From: CAVYXZ01 sp965223835
GTDB lineage: Bacteria > Chloroflexota > Anaerolineae > Aggregatilineales > Phototrophicaceae
Assembly (NCBI GenBank): GCA_965223835.1
Contig: CBDCXQ010000001.1
Coordinates: 3,286,001 to 3,350,000, forward strand
Direction of reading: 5' to 3'
DNA length: 64,000 bases
How positions within the stretch are numbered: the stretch's first letter is position 1; each line of letters begins with the position of its first letter. A program made the position numbers and the translations under genes. Below, piece by piece: positions 43,784 to 51,775 of the stretch. The notes under the pieces are model-generated. The model saw only the letters and a program-made list of their open reading frames with translations. It had not been told where the DNA came from and ran no database searches.

Positions 43784-45472
43784 ATGTCACACCTTACCCT
43801 GGCTAATGTATTGAATGAATTAGCGATAGAAGTCGAGAACGATTTACACCGGCAACTAATGGATAAGGAGCACCCGGATTTCGGTGCTTATGTCAGCCCT
43901 GCAAGCGGCCTGGCGGAACCCGGACATGGTGGTACCACTCGATTTCTCACCAGCATGGGCCTGCTGGTCATCGCCCGTCAGTCGCACCCTCATATCGCAC
44001 CTGCGTCACCTGACACGCCAACCTTACTCCACCACATGAGTATCGCCGCTGATTACTTGCAGCGGGCACAGCGCCCCACCGGCTTGATTGACTTGCTCAG
44101 CACCAATTACGATTCCAGCCCGGATACTGGCTTTGTGCTGCAACTGTTGTGCGCGTTTACCGAATTAGGCCGGGAAAATGCGCAACTCAGCGACGTGCTG
44201 GACAAAGTTGAAACGTTTATTCGAGTAGCGGTCCCAGGTGTTTTGACCGGCGGCTTTCACACCCCCAATCACCGATGGGTCATAGTCGGCGCGTTAGCGC
44301 AGTGTGCCGACCTGTTCCCCGATTTAGACGTGACCGATGTCATCAATGCCTACACGAATGAAGGCTTCGATGTTGATACTGAAGGCACCTATCTTGAGCG
44401 CAGTGTTGGTGTATATGATGCGGTGACAAATCGCTCCCTGCTCCTCTATGGCGACAATTGGGATGATGCCGACGAACAGGCCAAAGTATACGCAGCGGTC
44501 GCAGCTAACCTTGATCTCAATCTCCACCTTGTCCACGCTGATGGCACTGCCGAAACCGGCCTCTCACGGCGGCAAGATTATGGCACGCGCACCGTCCCAA
44601 CACCATTGATCGCACCTTATCTCCATATGGCAGCCATTCAGCCTAACCCGGTTTACACCCGCATGGCACAATGGTTGTGGGAAAAAGGCAGCAGTTCCGG
44701 CGAACGCGGCAATCTGGCATGGATGGCCTACACACTCCTGAAATTTGGCGAGCCAGAACCATCGAGTGCCGAACTCCCTGCCCAGTATGTTAAGCATTAT
44801 CCGCTCAACAATTTTTGGCGCGTCCGTCAAGGTGATTTGACCGCAACTCTTTTCGGCGGCATCGAAAATTTACTCACCCTGGTCTTCGGCTCTGCAGAAC
44901 TCACCAGCATCAAAATCTCGCAGACTTATTTCGGCGTGGGGCATTTCATTGGCGACCAACTCACAGCTTCTGGCAACAGCGTAATGCTCCGTTCTGAAGG
45001 CACGGCCCGCCCCCATCGCCCCGGCTATGAGCTACCGCTCGGCCAGCCGGTTGACCGTGACCACTGGGATGAAATGAATGCCCTGCGTGATTGGAAGCCA
45101 TTACCCCCGGCGACCAGCACTCTCAAATTTACGCTGGTCGAAAACGGTCTAGACTGCCACTATCAGACGCTTGATGGTCTGGACCAGGTTACAGCACAAG
45201 TCGCGTTTGACTTTCCTGCCGGTGGTTTCTGGGAGACTGGCGACAGCGCCCTGCGCACCCAATCCGGGCAGGTACTGTTCTTGAAAAGCGGTTCTGGCAA
45301 AATGCGTTATGGCAATGATGTCATCGAAATTGGCCCCGGTGCCGATGGGCATCGTTACGAAATGATGCGCAACACGACACCGCCAGATACAGGCCTCTGT
45401 CGGATACTATTCACGTTTAGAACACCCATAGATCATCCATTTACCATCCGGGTTTTTAGTGGATTAGCGTAA
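43784..45472 (+). CDS. Uncharacterised 562-residue protein, toroid-plus-sandwich layout
   Basis: I do not recognise the family. The first about 330 residues are helical with spaced aromatic/His positions (LLSTNYDSSPDTGFVLQLLC, GGFHTPNHRWVIVGALAQ, YLERSVGVYDAVTNRSLLLY), the look of an alpha/alpha toroid. The C-terminal about 200 residues are beta-rich. That order is the one used by heparinase-II/III- and alginate-type lyases, and the neighbours are saccharide-uronate genes, so a lyase or hydrolase is a reasonable inference. No signal peptide. GAAGGAG precedes the ATG. Confidence 0.65.
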   Translation: MSHLTLANVLNELAIEVENDLHRQLMDKEHPDFGAYVSPASGLAEPGHGGTTRFLTSMGLLVIARQSHPHIAPASPDTPTLLHHMSIAADYLQRAQRPTGLIDLLSTNYDSSPDTGFVLQLLCAFTELGRENAQLSDVLDKVETFIRVAVPGVLTGGFHTPNHRWVIVGALAQCADLFPDLDVTDVINAYTNEGFDVDTEGTYLERSVGVYDAVTNRSLLLYGDNWDDADEQAKVYAAVAANLDLNLHLVHADGTAETGLSRRQDYGTRTVPTPLIAPYLHMAAIQPNPVYTRMAQWLWEKGSSSGERGNLAWMAYTLLKFGEPEPSSAELPAQYVKHYPLNNFWRVRQGDLTATLFGGIENLLTLVFGSAELTSIKISQTYFGVGHFIGDQLTASGNSVMLRSEGTARPHRPGYELPLGQPVDRDHWDEMNALRDWKPLPPATSTLKFTLVENGLDCHYQTLDGLDQVTAQVAFDFPAGGFWETGDSALRTQSGQVLFLKSGSGKMRYGNDVIEIGPGADGHRYEMMRNTTPPDTGLCRILFTFRTPIDHPFTIRVFSGLA

Positions 45473-45530
45473 ATAACCTGCCAAATATCCAGTACAATAG
45501 TTTCAATAGTCAACATTTCCAGGTGTACCA

Positions 45531-46076
45531 ATGGCTGATCGAACCCAAATTCGTATGACTGCCGCCGAGTTCAAGCAATTGCCAGAAAGCAGCGAGCATA
45601 TTGAACTCATCTATGGAGAAACAATTGTGAGTCCGACACCGAAGTTCGTCCACCAGAAGTTAGTCTTTTTGATTGCGAAGTTGGTTGAATCCCTTACCTC
45701 AAAAGGTACTGTTGTACTTTCGCCAATGGATGTTTATCTCGATGATGAAAATGTCGTGCAGTCGGACATCTTCTGGGTAAGCGGTCCTGAGAGTAACTGT
45801 CAACTGGGCGACGATGATTACTGGCACGGTGCGCCGGATTTAGTCGTTGAGATCGCTTCGCCGTCAACGGCGCGACTCGATAGAACTGTGAAGTTCGACC
45901 TCTATGAGAAGTTCGGGGTGCGCGAATACTGGCTGGTTGACCCACTGGCACAGTACTTTGAGGTCTGGAAACTGGGCGCTGGCAAGTTCCAGCGCGGCGG
46001 TGCTTTCGGCCCATCGGACAAATTCGAGTCAGCGGTTCTAAGTCAGACAGTGGATATGGCAGCGGTGTTCAGTTAA
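45531..46076 (+). CDS. Uma2 family putative restriction-endonuclease-fold protein, copy 2
   Basis: The 181-residue protein has the Uma2 pattern: IELIYGETIVSPTP, VVQSDIFWVSGP, APDLVVEIASPSTARLDRTVK and FGVREYWLVDP, ending FGPSDKFESAVLSQTVDM. It is clearly related to the protein at 14885. AGG stands before the ATG. It is followed by a decayed gene. Confidence 0.85.
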   Translation: MADRTQIRMTAAEFKQLPESSEHIELIYGETIVSPTPKFVHQKLVFLIAKLVESLTSKGTVVLSPMDVYLDDENVVQSDIFWVSGPESNCQLGDDDYWHGAPDLVVEIASPSTARLDRTVKFDLYEKFGVREYWLVDPLAQYFEVWKLGAGKFQRGGAFGPSDKFESAVLSQTVDMAAVFS

Positions 46077-46247
46077 TTTCAGGAAATCCAGTGACCTATA
46101 ACCGATTATTTTTTAGCTGTTCAGTCTTAAAATGTGAAGCGGCTATACAACTTGAGTTAACATAAGCATACGAATTGAAGAGCCTTAACAAAAACTTGCT
46201 AAAATGACAGTATCATCGCAAATTCACTGGTTGCTTAAGTAGTTGAT

Positions 46248-46471
46248 ATGGTCGGGCACAACGTCGGCAAATCAGTTCCCTTCGCAGCCTATAGCCCCAT
46301 CGAAGCATTAAGCGGTGCGATCATCCAAATCCTAGCCTAGCATCCAGTTGGGGACTACTACACCGTCAAAATGTTCACCGCGACGATGACAAAACCGGTA
46401 TCATCGACTGAGGCGCAACCGAGTTGGATGCAATCATTGACCGCTACGAGAACCCGGAAGCCCAGGCCTGA
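46248..46471 (+). pseudogene. Decayed small gene of unknown family
   Basis: The frame reads MVGHNVGKSVPFAAYSPIEA then stops at TAG (46338), continues HPVGDYYTVK, then shifts frame at about 46371 to VHRDDDKTGIID, meets TGA (46409) and goes on as GATELDAIIDRYENPEAQA to TGA (46469). Two stops and one frameshift within a protein-like reading suggest a decayed gene of about 73 codons. The family is unknown. The 170 bases before it show no gene. Confidence 0.45.
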
Positions 46472-46496
46472 CCGCCGGATTCTCGCGAAATTCATC

Positions 46497-47912
46497 TCAT
46501 ACCATCACGGCTTCCAGCGCCAGCTCATGCAGGGCGATGACCGCATCCTCCAAGTTTTCCTCAGCTACCACAAATGAGATGCTGCATTCCGACGCACCCT
46601 GCGCGATCGCAATCACATTGATGTTATTGTCACCCATAACGGTGAAAACACGCCCGGAAATCCCCGGTGTCCCGCGCATGCCGGAACCCACTACTGTCAG
46701 AATAACAATGTCGTCCAGCAGTTCGACCTGTTCGATATTCCGCTGGGCGATCTCGTCGGCAAATTCGCTCTCGATGGCGGCTTTAACCGCGCTGGATTTA
46801 TCGTCCATGACGACAAAGCAAAAGCTCTGTTCCGAAGACGCTTGCGAAATCATTAGAATGTTGGCTCCAGCCTGTGCGGTTGTCAGGAAGGCCCGGCCCG
46901 CAATCCCCGGAACACCGAGCATCCCACGCCCACCTACCGTTAACAACCCGACATTACGCACCGCCGTTACCGCCTTGATAATGGTTGCGCTGGGGGCACT
47001 CTGGGGGCCGATGAGCGTACCCTCAAATTCAGGATTAAAGGTATTGCGCACCCGCATGGGAATTTCTTTGTCGAGGATCGGCTGCACGGTCTTGGGATGC
47101 AACACCTTCGCCCCATAAAACGCCAGCTCGCCCACTTCTTGATAGGAAACATAGGGCAGAACCTGCGCCCGACTGTCGATACGGGGGTCAGTTGTCATGA
47201 CACCATCAACGTCGGTCCAGATGATTAATTCGTGGCTGTTGGTTGCCGCTGCAAAAATGGCCCCACTATAATCGCTACCACCCCGCCCCAGCGTGGTAAT
47301 CACCCCCTGCTGGGTCTGTCCGATAAAGCCAGTTAACACTGGTGTGATACCCTCAGCAATCGCGGGCAGCAGATGGGCATCAATCTTCGTTTGTGTTTCG
47401 TCCCAGTGTAGATTTGCGCTTTGGAAGCAGTCGTCGGTGATGACAAATTGGGTCGCATCATATTGGCGTGACTGGATGTCATGATCGCGCAACACAGCGG
47501 CAATAACCCGACTACTGAGTCTTTCACCAAATGACACGATGTTATCGAGAATACGGGGTGTGAGTTCACCCAGGATATTGATCGCGTTGCAGACCTGCAC
47601 AAATTCATCAATCAGGGTGTTGACTTGAGCACTAACCTGATCCCGGTCTGCAAGATCAGCAACGAGCTGATCTAAGACCTCGTGATGCCGATCACGCAGT
47701 TTCTCACCGGTCGATAGATACCCCCACTTGTTGCCTGTTGCCGCCTTCCGGGCTGCGTCCAGCAACATATCCGTCACCCCGGACATCGCCGAGACCACCA
47801 CGATCACCCGATTTCCTGCCGTCACCTCCCGCCGGATAATGCCGGTGACGCTGCGGATTGAGTCCACACTGCCAACCGATGTCCCCCCAAATTTCATCGT
47901 GAGTAGTTTCAT
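46497..47912 (-). CDS. lysC: Aspartate kinase
   Basis: First step of the aspartate family pathway (Lys, Thr, Met). The 471-residue protein starts LLTMKFGGTSVGSVDSIRSV with the KFGGTS ATP/aspartate motif, then FIGQTQQGVITTLGRGGSDY, and ends with two ACT domains (about 325-470) that bind end-product. The frame extends to 47987, across the terminator, but AGGA eight bases ahead fixes the ATG at 47912. It is preceded by a leader with a small ORF and terminator. Divergent from the class IV aminotransferase. Confidence 0.95.
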   Translation of the reverse strand: MKLLTMKFGGTSVGSVDSIRSVTGIIRREVTAGNRVIVVVSAMSGVTDMLLDAARKAATGNKWGYLSTGEKLRDRHHEVLDQLVADLADRDQVSAQVNTLIDEFVQVCNAINILGELTPRILDNIVSFGERLSSRVIAAVLRDHDIQSRQYDATQFVITDDCFQSANLHWDETQTKIDAHLLPAIAEGITPVLTGFIGQTQQGVITTLGRGGSDYSGAIFAAATNSHELIIWTDVDGVMTTDPRIDSRAQVLPYVSYQEVGELAFYGAKVLHPKTVQPILDKEIPMRVRNTFNPEFEGTLIGPQSAPSATIIKAVTAVRNVGLLTVGGRGMLGVPGIAGRAFLTTAQAGANILMISQASSEQSFCFVVMDDKSSAVKAAIESEFADEIAQRNIEQVELLDDIVILTVVGSGMRGTPGISGRVFTVMGDNNINVIAIAQGASECSISFVVAEENLEDAVIALHELALEAVMV

Positions 47913-47946
47913 AGTTTGTGTCCTATCCTCTGCGTTCCGACTCAAT

Positions 47947-47978
47947 AAAAAAAGCGTGTGGGTGATTTCCACACGCTT
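47947..47978 (-). terminator. Attenuator-like terminator in the lysC leader
   Basis: AAGCGTGTGG / CCACACGCTT is a perfect 10-bp stem followed by seven T on the minus strand. It lies between the lysC promoter and its start codon, 34 bases ahead of the ATG, so it must be regulated. Confidence 0.8.
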
Positions 47979-48009
47979 CTCATTCACTGTGACTGACTGG
48001 CTGGTCGTC

Positions 48010-48066
48010 TCAGGGCAAGCAGAAATCCCCTCGCATCCGTTTATGTGAGGTCATAGTCATGCCCAT
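48010..48066 (-). CDS. Candidate 18-codon leader peptide of lysC
   Basis: On the minus strand ATG at 48066 opens an 18-codon frame reading MGMTMTSHKRMRGDFCLP. Met is at positions 1, 3, 5 and 11 and Thr at 4 and 6, products of the aspartate pathway. It ends 32 bases before the terminator stem, the arrangement of leader-peptide attenuation. There is no clear ribosome site, so translation is unproven. Confidence 0.4.
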   Translation of the reverse strand: MGMTMTSHKRMRGDFCLP

Positions 48067-48128
48067 AGTTGTTATGTTTTGTTGCCGTTGCATTTGTAAA
48101 CAGCCAGTGTTGTGATTAACCGCGCAAA

Positions 48129-48157
48129 AGCATAGCCGGTTTGTGAACGATTGTCAA
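48129..48157 (-). promoter_or_regulatory. Promoter of lysC
   Basis: Minus-strand TTGACA (48152-48157), exactly 17 bases, TATGCT (48129-48134). It implies a leader of about 210 bases before lysC. Confidence 0.75.
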
Positions 48158-48237
48158 CCACTTGAATCGAATTTGATGATTCTGGCCGGTGATTGCGCTA
48201 TAGTTCCAGCAGGTAGTTTTCACAAGATGGAAGTATC

Positions 48238-49062
48238 ATGGCACCTGCTTACATCAAAAAGTTGACAGCGCAGGGGTTGCAACCTGTCAACTATACAGCG
48301 GATTCACTGCGAGAGGCAGCGCAATTTGAACCCGATGGCATCTACACCGTAACCAACACCTTCAACACCTTCCAGACCTTGAAGCTCGATTCACATCTGA
48401 ATCGACTGGAAGATTCTGCTCGTTATGAGGGGATTCCGCTGGTGATTGACCGTAGGCGCTTGCGACAGGCACTGCGGCAAATGATCGCTGAAGCCGGTTT
48501 TGGTAGCGTGCGCTTTCGGGTGACGATTCCGCGCGAACAACCTGCTGATCTTATTCTAACATTGGAACCGTTCACCCCGCCGCCGCCTGCACTCATCAAC
48601 GCCGGTGTGCGCTGTATTACCGCGCCGGGACTCACGCGCCGCAATCCCGCAGCCAAAACGACCGATTGGATGACTGACCGCAAGCGTTTTACAATGCCAG
48701 ATGGTATTCATGAAGCGCTGCTCATAGCTGATGATGAGCGTATCCTGGAGGGTTTCTCCAGCAACTTCTATGGCATCATGAATGGCGAATTACGCACCGC
48801 TGGCGAGGATGTGCTGGCGGGAATCGCTCAGCTTATTGTGTTTACCGTTGCACCAGAGATCATTGTTTTACGGCGCGATGCCATTCATTTAGAAGAAATA
48901 CCCGATCTTGATGAAGCCTTTATCACCAGCAGTAGCCGGGGCATAATTCCGGTGATTGCGATTGATGAAATCAGTATTGGCGATGGTGCGCCCGGCCCGC
49001 GCACGATGGCGATTCGGCGTGTCTATAACAAGTGGGTTGAAGCAAATTTAGAGGAACTTTGA
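48238..49062 (+). CDS. PLP-dependent aminotransferase class IV (divergent)
   Basis: The 274-residue protein belongs to fold-type IV. The PLP lysine is Lys140 in NPAAKTTDWMTDRK, followed by HEALLIADDERILEGFSSNF (the E-G-x-S/T-S-N phosphate-binding region) and ITSSSRGIIPV. It differs strongly from the IlvE at 9347, so it could be a D-amino acid aminotransferase or an aminodeoxychorismate lyase-like enzyme. The latter would fit the folate genes 5 kb away. Divergent from lysC. Confidence 0.8.
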   Translation: MAPAYIKKLTAQGLQPVNYTADSLREAAQFEPDGIYTVTNTFNTFQTLKLDSHLNRLEDSARYEGIPLVIDRRRLRQALRQMIAEAGFGSVRFRVTIPREQPADLILTLEPFTPPPPALINAGVRCITAPGLTRRNPAAKTTDWMTDRKRFTMPDGIHEALLIADDERILEGFSSNFYGIMNGELRTAGEDVLAGIAQLIVFTVAPEIIVLRRDAIHLEEIPDLDEAFITSSSRGIIPVIAIDEISIGDGAPGPRTMAIRRVYNKWVEANLEEL

Positions 49063-49075
49063 GACCCTGACCATC

Positions 49076-49960
49076 TTAATCTAACGGGGCTTTAAAGTCG
49101 TAAATACCATCCCGAATTGCCCAGCGTTTCCCGGTCGCTTCACAGATCATATAATCGCCGGAACGCGTAAGCGGTGTGCCGGTCTCCGGGCAAGCAAAAA
49201 TGTTGGCTGTGTCCAAATTATTGCTTGACTGATCTCTTGCAACCGAATGCACAAATATGCTAGGCGCATATAGCAAATTGGATTGTTGCAAAAGGCTATC
49301 AGCCTGAACCAGCAAGGCCGTTGGCACCGAACGCTTGAGCCAGCCCATTCGGAAAAAGGAAACTGGCAGACGACGAACCATCTCAAATCCCGCTCGATTA
49401 AGTTCCTGTTGCACATATGCTGGATGGAAATCGAAGTTCAGTTCAACAAACTCAACCGGGGCCAGATCATAGGGGTTCCAGGTCTGTCGCTTCAACAAGA
49501 AACGCGCCATAGCCTTCAGATTGCGCTTATTCGCATGTTCTAAAATAAAGGTTGCGTCTTGCGTCAGGGTCTGATGCACCTGCTCCAGGACCACTGGCAC
49601 ATCAGCCATATGATGCAACACTCGAATCATCGTAGCTGCATCGAACACGCCCGGCACAAACGGCAGCTTATAGGCATCCGCCGCCACGTACACAAATCGC
49701 TCCGACCGCCCCAAGTGTTCCTGCGCATACTGAAGCTGTGACAGTGAATAATCCATCAACACGACTTGATCGAATGCCGCATACTCGTTGGTCAATCGGC
49801 CAAAACCCGCGCCGATTTCCAGCAAACGTTGGCCCTGTTTGGGGAGCAACCGGCGCAGGGCTACCCGTTCGACACGATCTTCATAATCCCGGTCTTTGTT
49901 TTCCCAAAACGCCGTTCGATAGTTTGAACCTTCATAATCACAAATACGAGGCTCCGGCAT
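49076..49960 (-). CDS. SAM-dependent methyltransferase with C-terminal Trm112-like domain
   Basis: The 294-residue protein has motif I LLEIGAGFGRLTNEY, motif II VLMDYSLSQLQYA, a DAATMIRVLHHMADVP region and then a C-terminal about 45-residue piece with FACPETGTPLTRSGDYMICE, the small zinc-ribbon-like Trm112 fold, here with only two of the usual four cysteines. Such fusions occur in lipid- and quinone-type methyltransferases of Chloroflexota; the substrate is unknown. AAAGG lies eight bases before the ATG at 49960. Confidence 0.8.
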   Translation of the reverse strand: MPEPRICDYEGSNYRTAFWENKDRDYEDRVERVALRRLLPKQGQRLLEIGAGFGRLTNEYAAFDQVVLMDYSLSQLQYAQEHLGRSERFVYVAADAYKLPFVPGVFDAATMIRVLHHMADVPVVLEQVHQTLTQDATFILEHANKRNLKAMARFLLKRQTWNPYDLAPVEFVELNFDFHPAYVQQELNRAGFEMVRRLPVSFFRMGWLKRSVPTALLVQADSLLQQSNLLYAPSIFVHSVARDQSSNNLDTANIFACPETGTPLTRSGDYMICEATGKRWAIRDGIYDFKAPLD

Positions 49961-50018
49961 TGTCACAACCTTTATGCTTTCATCGTCAACTTAATCGTAG
50001 CCATCTTTAAACCTCTGT

Positions 50019-51065
50019 TCAACCGCTGGGTGTGGCGGTTGGCAAAATTCCCAGATCACCAGTTGCAGCAGCAGCCTCACCTGCAGTCGATTCGGTAGCA
50101 CCTGGCTGGTCGTTGCTGGCTTCGTTGTTGTCGGTTTCTAGCTCAAGGGACAGCGCTTGGATTGGGGCCGCTGCTGCCTCGGCCTGAGCAGCTGCTATAA
50201 AAGCATCGATTTCACCGTCATAATGCACCGCGCCGACACCCCGCCGGGCCATTTCTACCGCCGCTGCCTCGTTGACCGCCGCCGGTCCACCCTGCGCATA
50301 AACATCGGGCCGCATCTGCTCGTCCATAAACGGAATGCCGCCCCGCTGCACGATTCCCGTTTCTACCGGGCGATTCGTACCGGGCACCATTTCCCAGAAT
50401 AAATCATAATTCAAGCCCGCCGTCCGCGAAAAACCGGGCCAGGGTTCGAAATCTTCACTCGCGACCAACAAGTTAACACTCGTCGGATCCGCTGTGACCT
50501 GGCTAATCAATGCGCCCGCTTCGTTAAGGTCACTGGGCAAATTATCAAGCGCAACTGCCAGCGGCTCAAATAACAAACGTAGATTATCGGCAACGTCATG
50601 CAGTTGCGTCTGGCTTAATGGAATCACTGCCCGTACATCCAATGCAACATCAAGTTGTTCATCAATTGGCACTAATAAATCGAGTTGAACCGGCAGCGAG
50701 AGGCCCACTGGCAACTGCAAGGATACTGGCGTGTTGACCACACTACCATTCAGATTAATAGCCGCCGACGCATTCAAAGGCACGGCTTCCGTCAAAACCA
50801 CGGTTGTTTCAGTTTGCAGGGGCACCGTGAGTTGAACCGGAATCGTATCACGCACGGGAATCGTCCAGTCAATCGTTGCCTCATCTAAGCCGACAAAGCT
50901 GCCATGTAAGCCCCCGACCAACGGATCGGCTACGTTATTTTTGATCTCGAAAATCAGCACGCCAAGCGCCAACAGAACGACCACCAGGATAATGTTGACG
51001 ATAAACGAAAAAACAATCATAAAACGCCAGACCCAGCGGCCAAACCGACTCAAAAACGTGCGCAT
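50019..51065 (-). CDS. Single-pass membrane protein of unknown function
   Basis: The 348-residue protein has a membrane segment near residues 16-37 (FMIVFSFIVNIILVVVLLAL). A long, probably external region is built of alternating hydrophobic beta strands with Val/Leu/Thr repeats (VPLQTETTVVLTEAVPLNAS, VSLQLPVGLSLPVQL), and the tail is disordered and rich in Ala/Glu/Thr. I do not recognise a family; the exported part recalls uncharacterised Chloroflexota proteins. AAGGAG stands six bases before the ATG at 51065. Confidence 0.65.
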   Translation of the reverse strand: MRTFLSRFGRWVWRFMIVFSFIVNIILVVVLLALGVLIFEIKNNVADPLVGGLHGSFVGLDEATIDWTIPVRDTIPVQLTVPLQTETTVVLTEAVPLNASAAINLNGSVVNTPVSLQLPVGLSLPVQLDLLVPIDEQLDVALDVRAVIPLSQTQLHDVADNLRLLFEPLAVALDNLPSDLNEAGALISQVTADPTSVNLLVASEDFEPWPGFSRTAGLNYDLFWEMVPGTNRPVETGIVQRGGIPFMDEQMRPDVYAQGGPAAVNEAAAVEMARRGVGAVHYDGEIDAFIAAAQAEAAAAPIQALSLELETDNNEASNDQPGATESTAGEAAAATGDLGILPTATPSG

Positions 51066-51179
51066 CACGGACTCCTTGCAGGTTTCCCAATGGCTTCACT
51101 ATACATCGGGAGCTAACAGTCGGCAAATAAAAAATTAACGTAAAAACAAAGGGTGATCCGACCGATCACCCTTCAACAT

Positions 51180-51770
51180 TCACCGGGCCAGGTAGCCCCT
51201 GTCAACCGCTGTTTGAATGGTCGCCTGCACCTGCTGCCAAAGCACGGTCGAGGCCGCGCCAATCTGTTGCGCCCGGCTAAACACCTGATCGCTGGTAACC
51301 CCATGTTCCTGCCAGGCTTTTCCTGCTGTATGGTAATTGTGCAGAAGCGGCAGCAGCATATCAATTGCGCGAGCAAAGCGCGCTTCCGGCGTCACCAATG
51401 CCTCGAACTCATCCCACAAATCGCGAAGTTCACGTTTCTGGTCATCAGGCAGCAACCCAAACAAGCGATCCGCCGCTTGCCGTTCCCGTTCATCTTTATC
51501 CGCATGACTGGCAACATCATAGGCAAACGTATCGCCGGCATCAATTTCCACAATGTCATGCACGAGCAACATCTTGAGTACATGATGCAGGTCTATTGGC
51601 TCATCACTATATTCTGCCAGAATCGTTGCTGCCAGTGCAATGTGCCAGCTATGTTCGCCGGAATTCTCCCGCCGCGAACTGTCCATGAGATAGGACCGGC
51701 GCAAGACTGTTTTCAGTTGGTCAATTTCGACAATAAATGCGAGCTGCCGCTGGAAGCGTTCGGCATCCAT
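51180..51770 (-). CDS. HD-domain phosphohydrolase (YfbR/HD_3 type)
   Basis: The 196-residue protein carries the metal-binding histidines and aspartate of the HD superfamily in GEHSWHIALAATIL and LLVHDIVEIDAGDTFAYD, as in 5'-nucleotidases of the YfbR group and HDDC2. It probably hydrolyses nucleoside monophosphates. It starts five bases after the metK stop and should be on the metK mRNA, so it too would answer to the SAM riboswitch. Confidence 0.8.
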   Translation of the reverse strand: MDAERFQRQLAFIVEIDQLKTVLRRSYLMDSSRRENSGEHSWHIALAATILAEYSDEPIDLHHVLKMLLVHDIVEIDAGDTFAYDVASHADKDERERQAADRLFGLLPDDQKRELRDLWDEFEALVTPEARFARAIDMLLPLLHNYHTAGKAWQEHGVTSDQVFSRAQQIGAASTVLWQQVQATIQTAVDRGYLAR

Positions 51771-51775
51771 AGTGC

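Noticed and set aside
46304..46317. A 14-base match (CGAAGCATTAAGCG) to the right end of the IS630-like element, suggesting a second IS end
   Set aside because: Matches of this length are expected by chance in a 64-kb window, no second end or transposase is near, and here the bases are part of a decayed protein frame.
47913..47987. Longer lysC frame to 47987
   Set aside because: Crosses the terminator hairpin; the ATG at 47912 has AGGA and the conserved N-terminus.
47912..48130. Possible lysine riboswitch ahead of lysC
   Set aside because: None of the conserved lysine-riboswitch core elements is visible in the leader; the small ORF and terminator fit attenuation better.
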